NCBI GenBank assembly: GCA_001796155.1
Contig: MGLU01000021.1
Span: 2,774 to 8,102, forward strand
Reading direction: 5' to 3'
DNA length: 5,329 nucleotides
From: Chlamydiae bacterium RIFCSPHIGHO2_12_FULL_27_8
GTDB taxonomy: Bacteria; Chlamydiota; Chlamydiia; Chlamydiales; SM23-39
Position numbers and translations under genes: made by a program. The notes under the pieces were generated by a model that saw only the letters and a program-made list of their open reading frames with translations, was not told the DNA's origin and did no database searches. Of this stretch, positions 1 to 5,329 are shown piece after piece; the stretch's first letter is position 1, and each line of letters starts with the position of its first letter.

Positions 1-18
1 TGCAGAAAAATATACATC

Positions 19-1020
19 TTACTCAATGATCGCTTCAGATCTTTTTGAATTTATTCCGGAAATTTTTAAAGAACTGCTAAAATAGTCCACATACCATTTT
101 GTGAATTTTTTTAACCCTTCTTCAATAGAAGTTTTAGGATTGAAATTTAAAAATATTTTACTTTTTTCAATATCAGCAAAAGTTTTAATCATTTCTCCTT
201 TTTGAAGGGCTGAAAAATTCAAAATAGCCTTTTTATTTAGATTTTTTTCTAAAATTTCTACAAAGTATTTTAAATTTACCGTTTTTGAATTGCCCAAATT
301 AAATATTTCAAAATTAGAACATTTATCAATAGAAGCAAAAATGCCTTCAACAATATCATCAATATAAGTAAAATCCCTTTCCATATTCCCATAATTAAAA
401 AGATCAATAGGCTTATTCTCTAAAATATTTTTAGTAAATGAAAAATATGCCATGTCCGGTCTGCCGAATGGTCCATATACTGTAAAAAACCTCAGACATG
501 TCATTGGAATGTTGTATAAATTATAATATGCAAAAGCAATCGATTCATTTGCTTTTTTAGTTGCTCCATATAAATTTGCAGGCAGATCGGTGTTGTCAGT
601 AGTATTAAACGGAATTTTTTCGTTTAAACCATAAACTGAAGAGGATGATGCAAAAATAAATTTTGTATTAAATTTTTTAACAATTTCTAAAAGTTTTACA
701 AACCCAACTAAATTTGAATTCACATATTTTAATGGTTCAACAAATGAGTATCTAACTCCTGCCTGTGCTGCTAAGTGGATAACTGCATTAAAATTGTTTT
801 GATTAAAAAGGTCTTCAATTTTTTTGGATTCATTAATATCTATTTTATAAATTTTTATATTTGCTTTTTTTAAAATACGAGCTCTATATTTTTTTAAAGA
901 AACATCATAATAGTCATTAAAATTATCTATGCCAAGAGCATTAAAACCTTCGTTTTTCAGCTTCAGACATAAGTGAAAGCCAATAAATCCTGCTGCACCT
1001 GTTACTAATATATTTTTCAT
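19..1020 (-). CDS. UDP-glucuronate 4-epimerase-like NAD-dependent sugar epimerase
   Basis: Complete 333-residue extended SDR enzyme, the usual length for the family. It is predicted to interconvert UDP-glucuronate and UDP-galacturonate in the cytoplasm, supplying galacturonate for a surface glycan. Seen: an N-terminal Rossmann glycine motif GAAGFIG (residues 8-14); D32 after the second strand, for NAD ribose binding; DNFNDYYD (32-39), typical of the CapI/GAE-type epimerases; HLAAQAGVRYS (82-92); the SSSSVYG strand (125-131); the catalytic pair Y151 and K155 in YGATK; RFFTVYGPFGRPDMA (177-191), a strong signature of this subfamily; and RDFTYIDDIV (215-224). The start at 1020 gives MKNILVTG, the normal beginning of the fold. 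No clear Shine-Dalgarno is seen upstream. It is divergent from the export operon, 67 bp away. Family assignment is firm. The exact substrate is inferred from motifs; another UDP-sugar 4-epimerase activity is the main alternative. Confidence 0.92.
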   Translation of the reverse strand: MKNILVTGAAGFIGFHLCLKLKNEGFNALGIDNFNDYYDVSLKKYRARILKKANIKIYKIDINESKKIEDLFNQNNFNAVIHLAAQAGVRYSFVEPLKYVNSNLVGFVKLLEIVKKFNTKFIFASSSSVYGLNEKIPFNTTDNTDLPANLYGATKKANESIAFAYYNLYNIPMTCLRFFTVYGPFGRPDMAYFSFTKNILENKPIDLFNYGNMERDFTYIDDIVEGIFASIDKCSNFEIFNLGNSKTVNLKYFVEILEKNLNKKAILNFSALQKGEMIKTFADIEKSKIFLNFNPKTSIEEGLKKFTKWYVDYFSSSLKISGINSKRSEAIIE

Positions 1021-1030
1021 TACTTTTTTA

Positions 1031-1084
1031 ATAATTAATTATGCTATAAATGACTGCTTATTTTATTAAATTAGATAATTAATT
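1031..1084. repeat. palindrome and direct repeat in the divergent spacer
   Basis: ATAATTAATTAT at 1031-1042 is a perfect 12-bp palindrome. Its first ten bases, ATAATTAATT, recur as a direct repeat at 1075-1084, 44 bp away (close to four helical turns). The first copy abuts the candidate -10 and the second lies just before the start codon at 1088. It could be a pair of repressor sites, but A/T-only repeats of this size are not rare in this background. Confidence 0.35.
1042..1050 (+). promoter_or_regulatory. possible extended -10 promoter element for the export operon
   Basis: The bases TGCTATAAA fit the sigma-70 extended -10 pattern TGnTATAAT with one mismatch. Transcription would start near 1057 and leave a leader of about 30 bases before the ATG at 1088. 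No good -35 hexamer lies 16-18 bases upstream, which an extended -10 can tolerate. In DNA this A/T-rich such matches arise easily, so this is only a candidate. Confidence 0.3.
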
Positions 1085-1087
1085 TAT

Positions 1088-2146
1088 ATGGTTTTAAAAT
1101 GTTGTAAAGTTTTTTTTTTAATTTTCTTAATACTTAGTTCTTGTTCTCCAAAATTTCATTTTTCAGAAATATCTTATGTCCAGGATTTTATTTTAGATTC
1201 ATATAAAATAAACAAAGGAAAAAAAGAAATTCTTTCTCTAATGAAAGAATCTTTTTGTGAAATATCTAAAAAAGATTTTGAAATCCAAAAATATAAGCTT
1301 GAGGAAGATGATGTTTTAAATATTTCCATTTTTCATCCAATAAGAAAAGATTTAGAAGAAAAAATTCAAAAATTATCTGATTTAAATTTTTTCCAAATAA
1401 AAAATGGTAAAATCAATATTCCTAATTTTGATGAAATTTTTATATTAGGTTTGCAAATTGAAGAAGTTGCTCATCTTATTACTAGTAAGTTTACAGATGA
1501 AATAAAAAATGTAAAAGTTTTTGTAAATTTAAAAAAATCAAAAGAAAAAACTGTTGAAATAGTTGGTTTGATACACGGAATCCATAAAATTGATGAAAAA
1601 ACTACAATTTTTGATATTTTATCAAAAATAGGACTTCCTCCAAATTGTGATCTGTTTAAAAGCTGTATTATCAGAGATAATAAAAAACTTTTAATTGATT
1701 TTGTAAAGCTTTTGAAAGAAGGAGATATGAATGAAAATATTTTATTAAGAGATAGCGATAAAATTTTCATTCCGGGTGATGGAGAATCTAAAATTTTTGT
1801 AATGGGAGAGGTTTCAAAGCAATCATTAATAAATATGCCGTTAGGAACTATTACTCTTAAAGAAGCAATATTAAAAGCCGGAGGTTTTTTACACAGTTCA
1901 AATACAAATTCAATCCAAATAATTAGAACAGCTTTTTTCAATCCAAAAATTTATAACATAAATTTTAGTGATATAATAGCTCTCCCTGATAGAGCTATCT
2001 TATTGATTCCGGGCGATATTATTTATGTTGCTGCAACACCGATCACTGACTGGAATAGATTTGTTAATGATATTTTACCATCTTTTGCCCTTTTCGATAG
2101 CACATTTAATGGAGTGAAAAATTTGAGGTTTATTATTAATGAATAA
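1088..2146 (+). CDS. Wza-like outer-membrane polysaccharide export lipoprotein
   Basis: A 352-residue protein predicted to form the oligomeric channel that carries polysaccharide across the periplasm and outer membrane. Seen: a short basic-hydrophobic signal peptide ending in a lipobox L16-S17-S18-C19, so C19 should be lipidated; a polysaccharide-export (PES) domain at about 68-148, beginning YKLEEDDVLNISIFHP; a first SLBB/beta-grasp domain at about 154-230, ending DSDKIFIPGD; a second at about 234-314, with VMGEVSKQ, LKEAILKAGG and IPGDIIYV; and a final stretch ITDWNRFVNDILPSF (319-333), which resembles the amphipathic helix that forms the outer-membrane alpha-barrel in Wza. The length is close to E. 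coli Wza. The start at 1088 is the only in-frame start that keeps the signal peptide; no Shine-Dalgarno is obvious. A run of ten T (1110-1119) lies in the signal-peptide codons. The gene overlaps the Wzc-like gene by 8 nt, supporting one operon and a shared complex. Confidence 0.93.
   Translation: MVLKCCKVFFLIFLILSSCSPKFHFSEISYVQDFILDSYKINKGKKEILSLMKESFCEISKKDFEIQKYKLEEDDVLNISIFHPIRKDLEEKIQKLSDLNFFQIKNGKINIPNFDEIFILGLQIEEVAHLITSKFTDEIKNVKVFVNLKKSKEKTVEIVGLIHGIHKIDEKTTIFDILSKIGLPPNCDLFKSCIIRDNKKLLIDFVKLLKEGDMNENILLRDSDKIFIPGDGESKIFVMGEVSKQSLINMPLGTITLKEAILKAGGFLHSSNTNSIQIIRTAFFNPKIYNINFSDIIALPDRAILLIPGDIIYVAATPITDWNRFVNDILPSFALFDSTFNGVKNLRFIINE
2125..2128 (+). promoter_or_regulatory. ribosome binding site of the Wzc-like gene
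   Basis: GAGG lies ten bases before the ATG at 2139, inside the last codons of the Wza-like gene. It is the clearest Shine-Dalgarno in the window and supports the 2139 start, and with it the 8-nt overlap and probable translational coupling of the two export proteins. Confidence 0.65.
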
Positions 2147-4571
2147 GACTCACTTTTTTTTCTTGTCAGATTTGAAGAGAATAGTTTCGGAAAATATTTA
2201 TAAAATACTTATTTTTAGTTTTTTTATATCTTTTTTTATATCTTTTGGATTTTTGATTAAAGATCCAAAATTTGAATCGGAAGCTATTTTTTATAATGAA
2301 AAAAATAATGCTCCTCAAATATTTTCAAATATAAAGGATATTTTTATACCACATGTTCAGGGAAGTTCAATAGATGCACTCTCTCTTTTGAAATCTAAAT
2401 CAATATTTGAAAAATTTATAAAAAAAGCAGGACTTCAAATCTGTTTAGTTGATGAAAACAAAGAATTTTATAAAAAATTTCAAAATATTTTAGATAATTT
2501 AAAAATTTTTAAAAATTTAGATTTGGATGAGAAAGAAATATTTTATTTTGAAGACGTATCCTATTCGATGATAAAAAAGGAAGTTTTTTATCTAATTCAA
2601 ATAAATAATTTTTTATATAAAATTTTTGATCAAGATAAAAAGCAGTTTTTGTATTTCAAATTAGATGAAAAAGTTGAATTTAAAAATATCTGCTTTTTTT
2701 TAAAAAATGTATCAAATATTGAAATTGGAAAAATATATAAATTCAATGTCCTGCCTATGCAAGCTGCAATAGGAATGTATTTAACAAAAATAGATATAAA
2801 AACAAAGAAAACCTCTCCCAATTTTTTGAATATTTCTTATTTTTGCAATAGTCCTAAACTCTCTCAATATGTTTTAAAATTTTTTCTTGCAGTTTTAGAA
2901 GAGTATTTTTTTGATGAATTATATAATGAAAAAAAAATGCATTTAAATTTTTTGAAATCCAGAAAAACAGAAATTTTAAATGAGATTGAAGATATTTATT
3001 CAAAACAGAAAGATTTTTATCTAAATAATATTAATAAAAATGGAAATTTCAGTTCTGAAGAAGAAATGAAAAATCTTATTTTTCAAAAAAATAATATTTT
3101 ATCTCAAATTGAAAAAATTGATTTTGAACTGAAAGTCCCGGATAATTTGAAAGATTTAGATGTTGAAATGTTAAAATTGGAAAATGAAAAATCTTGGTTA
3201 AATAAAAAAGAAGAGATAAATAATAAAAATTTTTTAAATTTAGATTTTTTAGATAAAGATGTTTTAAAAAATGAATATTTCTCTATATTGAAAAATATTG
3301 AAAATTTAAATGTTCAATTAAAAAAATTAAAAAATTTTAATATTGTAAACATTGAAACGGACACCTTTTTACCAAGCTCCTTGAAAGAGGAGATTGTATC
3401 TTTAAAAAGTAAATTGGAAGATGAAGAAAATTATTCAAAAATTGAAAAAGATAATTTTAATATTGAAATTAAAAAATTTGAAGAAAAAGCAAAAAAATAT
3501 CTTCTAAAATTATTAGAAGATAAAGTTGAAGAAATTTTATTTTTAAAAACAAAACTTTTGAATTTTGAAGAAACGATACTTAAAAAAATAGATCAAAAAA
3601 TTGATTTATTAAAAAATCAAAAAGAAAAGTTTTTAGAAAATAAAAATTTTGAACTTTTAGAAAAAAGAAAGTTTTTAATTAAAAAGCTAGATGAAATTAT
3701 ATATAAAACGAAAGAATCTGCAAAAGAAAGTTTTTATGAAAAAAGACTTTTAGAAGAGATAAAACTTCTGCAGGCAATTCTTTCTTCAATAGATAAAAGT
3801 TTAGAATCTAAAAGACTTGATTTAAACACAAAATCAAAATATTCACGTATAATAGATAATCCATCATTTCCTCTATCTGCAAAAAAAATAAACTTTTTAT
3901 ATTATTTTTCTCTTTTGTTTGTTTTTAATCTTTTTGTTTTTACTATCTTTTTTATTTATATAACACTTTTAAAAGGAGTAAAAGCTTCTTTAAAAAGTTT
4001 GAAGGAATTAAATTTTAAAGTTTGTGGCAAGATTTCATTTAACTGTAATGGATCTGATATAGAAGAAATCAAAAATTGTGATTTAGAAACTCTTAGAAAT
4101 ATTATTTCTAGCATCGATGAATCTGATAAAATTATCACTTCAGTAGCAGCAAATGGTCCAAATTTTTTACACTATTTATCCGCTCTTTTAGCAATCATCG
4201 GAAAGAAAATACTTCTTATAGAAACATTTTCCACTATTTTGGAAAAACAAGGATTGTATTCATATCTTTCAAGAGATATTTTAAAACCTCCCATTGAAAA
4301 ATTTCAGGCATATGATTATCTAAAAGCCGGTGAAAAAAAATATTTTTCATTTGAACTTTTAAAATCTAATGATTTTTTAGGTTTTTTAGATAAAGAAAAA
4401 AAAAAATATGATCATATATTAATTTACTCAAATTCAAATATTTTAAATGCTGAATCAAAGTTGTTTATTAATATTTCAGATAAAATTATTCTAACAATAA
4501 AAGATGAAATATTAGAAGATTTCAATGATATTTTATCTTTAAACAAAAAAATTTGTGTTGTTGAGTATTAA
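2139..4571 (+). CDS. Wzc-like polysaccharide co-polymerase with degenerate BY-kinase domain
   Basis: An 810-residue inner-membrane protein predicted to control chain length and to couple polymerisation to the Wza-like channel. Seen in order: a short cytoplasmic N-terminus; a membrane segment at about 21-40; a Wzz-type periplasmic domain start (about 44-100) with [21 protein letters not shown] (76-96); a long Lys/Glu/Asn/Leu-rich coiled coil (about 265-565); a proline motif NPSFP (574-578) before the second membrane segment (about 586-611); and a cytoplasmic domain (about 612-810) laid out like a bacterial tyrosine kinase of the Wzc/CapB type. That domain keeps part of the E-x2-R-x2-R oligomerisation motif (E650, R653, but I656), IITS (665-668), GKKILLIE (688-695), [14 protein letters not shown] (728-741) and YDHILIYS (757-764). 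The P-loop GKS/T, the aspartates of Walker A' and B, and the C-terminal Tyr cluster are absent; only the final residue Y810 is a tyrosine at the tail. ATP binding and autophosphorylation are therefore unlikely. It is longer than E. coli Wzc (about 720 residues), mainly in the periplasmic coiled coil. The family call is firm; the loss of kinase activity is inferred from motifs. Confidence 0.9.
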   Translation: MNKTHFFFLSDLKRIVSENIYKILIFSFFISFFISFGFLIKDPKFESEAIFYNEKNNAPQIFSNIKDIFIPHVQGSSIDALSLLKSKSIFEKFIKKAGLQICLVDENKEFYKKFQNILDNLKIFKNLDLDEKEIFYFEDVSYSMIKKEVFYLIQINNFLYKIFDQDKKQFLYFKLDEKVEFKNICFFLKNVSNIEIGKIYKFNVLPMQAAIGMYLTKIDIKTKKTSPNFLNISYFCNSPKLSQYVLKFFLAVLEEYFFDELYNEKKMHLNFLKSRKTEILNEIEDIYSKQKDFYLNNINKNGNFSSEEEMKNLIFQKNNILSQIEKIDFELKVPDNLKDLDVEMLKLENEKSWLNKKEEINNKNFLNLDFLDKDVLKNEYFSILKNIENLNVQLKKLKNFNIVNIETDTFLPSSLKEEIVSLKSKLEDEENYSKIEKDNFNIEIKKFEEKAKKYLLKLLEDKVEEILFLKTKLLNFEETILKKIDQKIDLLKNQKEKFLENKNFELLEKRKFLIKKLDEIIYKTKESAKESFYEKRLLEEIKLLQAILSSIDKSLESKRLDLNTKSKYSRIIDNPSFPLSAKKINFLYYFSLLFVFNLFVFTIFFIYITLLKGVKASLKSLKELNFKVCGKISFNCNGSDIEEIKNCDLETLRNIISSIDESDKIITSVAANGPNFLHYLSALLAIIGKKILLIETFSTILEKQGLYSYLSRDILKPPIEKFQAYDYLKAGEKKYFSFELLKSNDFLGFLDKEKKKYDHILIYSNSNILNAESKLFINISDKIILTIKDEILEDFNDILSLNKKICVVEY

Positions 4572-4575
4572 AAAA

Positions 4576-5329
4576 ATGAAAAAAAAAATTTTAGTTACAG
4601 GCGGAGCAGGATTTTTAGGATCACATCTTTGCGAAAGACTTTTAAACTCCGGAAATGAAGTTATATGTGTAGATAATTTTTATACCGGCAATAAAGAAAA
4701 TATTTTACACCTTATAAAAAATCCATATTTTGAATGTATTAGACATGATATATGCTTTCCATTGTATCTTGAAGTGGATGAAATTTTTAATTTGGCATGC
4801 CCTGCTTCTCCGGTGCATTATCAAAGTCATCCTGTACAAACTATAAAAACATCAATTCACGGATCTATAAATATGCTAGGGCTTGCTAAAAGATTGAAAA
4901 TAAAAATTTTTCAAGCTTCTACATCAGAAGTATATGGAGACCCAAAAGTTCATCCTCAGGATGAATCTTATTTTGGCAATGTCAATCCTATAGGAATCAG
5001 ATCTTGCTATGATGAATCTAAAAGGTGTGCTGAAACTTTATTTTTTGATTATCACCGACAATACAATATACCTATAAAAGTTGCTAGGATTTTCAATACT
5101 TATGGTCCTAAAATGCTTCCAAATGATGGTAGGGTAGTTTCAAATTTTATTGTTCAAGCTTTAAAAAATGAAGATATTACAGTTTATGGAGACGGCTCTC
5201 AAACAAGATCATTTTGTTTTGTAGATGATCTTATTGATGGTTTTATAAAATTGATGGATTCTGATAATTCAATATCCGGACCGATAAATTTAGGAAATCC
5301 TTTTGAATTTACAATGAATGAACTAGCAA
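4576..5329 (+). CDS. uxs: UDP-glucuronate decarboxylase (UDP-xylose synthase), 3' end outside window
   Basis: The first 251 residues of an enzyme usually about 310-320 long; it runs off the right edge with no stop. It is an extended SDR enzyme that oxidises UDP-glucuronate at C4 with bound NAD, decarboxylates it and reduces it to UDP-xylose in the cytoplasm. Seen: GGAGFLG (9-15); D33 and [11 protein letters not shown] (33-43); [17 protein letters not shown] (55-71); [12 protein letters not shown] (72-83), a UXS signature; [10 protein letters not shown] (114-123) with the catalytic-type S117/E118; [16 protein letters not shown] (135-150) with Y145 and K149; ARIFNTYGP (170-178); NDGRVVSNF (183-191); and [10 protein letters not shown] (204-213). 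The catalytic arginine known from UXS and ArnA should lie past the window edge. The ATG at 4576 gives the usual [10 protein letters not shown] start four bases after the previous stop. An in-frame TTG at 4561 would overlap the upstream gene and is less likely. No strong Shine-Dalgarno is seen, so coupling to the upstream gene is plausible. dTDP-glucose dehydratase is the common misannotation; the motifs favour UXS. Confidence 0.95.
   Translation, partial: MKKKILVTGGAGFLGSHLCERLLNSGNEVICVDNFYTGNKENILHLIKNPYFECIRHDICFPLYLEVDEIFNLACPASPVHYQSHPVQTIKTSIHGSINMLGLAKRLKIKIFQASTSEVYGDPKVHPQDESYFGNVNPIGIRSCYDESKRCAETLFFDYHRQYNIPIKVARIFNTYGPKMLPNDGRVVSNFIVQALKNEDITVYGDGSQTRSFCFVDDLIDGFIKLMDSDNSISGPINLGNPFEFTMNELA

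Larger units (their letters stand above)
1021..1087. promoter_or_regulatory. divergent intergenic region, presumed promoters for both directions
   Basis: This 67-bp spacer separates the start codons of the minus-strand epimerase and the plus-strand export operon, so promoters for both are expected here or in the flanking coding sequence. It is almost entirely A/T, which makes promoter motifs hard to tell from background. On the plus strand the best candidate is the extended -10 listed separately. On the minus strand a CATAAT (complement of 1038-1043) could be a -10, but it has no convincing -35 and would leave a leader of only about ten bases. Neither gene has an obvious Shine-Dalgarno here. 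Confidence 0.5.

Noticed and set aside
1..18. Terminator or further gene downstream of the epimerase
   Set aside because: Only 18 bases are available before the window edge and they show no inverted repeat or coding signal.
1471..1941. A 156-codon open frame on the minus strand
   Set aside because: It lies wholly opposite the SLBB region of the Wza-like gene, its translation shows no recognisable domain, and the sense strand has clear family motifs; it is a shadow frame.
2630..2821. A 63-codon open frame on the minus strand
   Set aside because: It is antisense to the periplasmic domain of the Wzc-like gene and has no supporting start signal or recognisable protein; A/T-rich, Lys-rich sense coding yields such Phe-rich shadows.
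3956..4138. A 60-codon open frame on the minus strand
   Set aside because: It is antisense to the second membrane segment and the start of the cytoplasmic domain of the Wzc-like gene, with no evidence of its own.
4137..4436. A frameshift or sequencing error as the cause of the missing Walker motifs
   Set aside because: The frame continues through the conserved strands on both sides of each lost motif ([18 protein letters not shown]) and ends at a stop four bases before the next gene, so substitution explains the loss better than a frame error.
4561..4575. TTG at 4561 as an alternative start of the decarboxylase
   Set aside because: It is in frame, but it would add five residues before the normal [10 protein letters not shown] start and overlap the preceding stop; the ATG at 4576 fits the family better.
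4572..4575. Terminator or promoter between the Wzc-like gene and the decarboxylase
   Set aside because: Only four bases separate the genes and no hairpin is visible; co-transcription is the simpler reading.
1..5329. CRISPR arrays, tRNA or rRNA genes, insertion sequences
   Set aside because: No spaced direct repeats, no structured RNA stretches of higher GC, and no transposase-like frames or terminal inverted repeats were seen; nearly all the sequence is accounted for by four genes.

Overview
The window is very A+T-rich (by eye about a quarter G+C) and densely coding. It holds part of a cell-surface polysaccharide locus of a Gram-negative-type (outer-membrane) bacterium. This follows from a lipoprotein of the Wza/polysaccharide-export family with a clear lipobox and a C-terminal amphipathic helix, followed by a Wzc-type inner-membrane co-polymerase. 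Codon use is strongly biased to A/T, Lys, Asn, Ile and Phe, and the standard code fits. The lineage cannot be fixed from this sequence. A low-GC host-associated or Chlamydiae-like bacterium is a weak guess from general resemblance of the export protein and the epimerase.

Layout. On the minus strand (19-1020) lies a complete UDP-glucuronate 4-epimerase-like SDR enzyme. A 67-bp A/T-rich divergent spacer (1021-1087) follows, with a possible extended -10 and a 12-bp palindrome. On the plus strand comes a tight presumed operon: the Wza-like outer-membrane export lipoprotein (1088-2146), the Wzc-like chain-length/co-polymerase protein (2139-4571, overlapping the previous gene by 8 nt), and a UDP-glucuronate decarboxylase (UDP-xylose synthase) from 4576 that runs off the right edge.

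How they fit together. Both sugar-nucleotide enzymes are predicted to draw on UDP-glucuronate: one gives UDP-galacturonate, the other UDP-xylose. The Wza-like and Wzc-like proteins would form the trans-envelope export machine. No glycosyltransferase, Wzx flippase, Wzy polymerase or UDP-glucose dehydrogenase is in view; the locus probably continues beyond the window.

The most notable point is that the cytoplasmic domain of the Wzc-like protein keeps the overall layout of a BY-type tyrosine kinase but has lost the Walker A, Walker A' and Walker B residues and the C-terminal tyrosine cluster. It looks like a pseudokinase fused to an enlarged periplasmic coiled coil.
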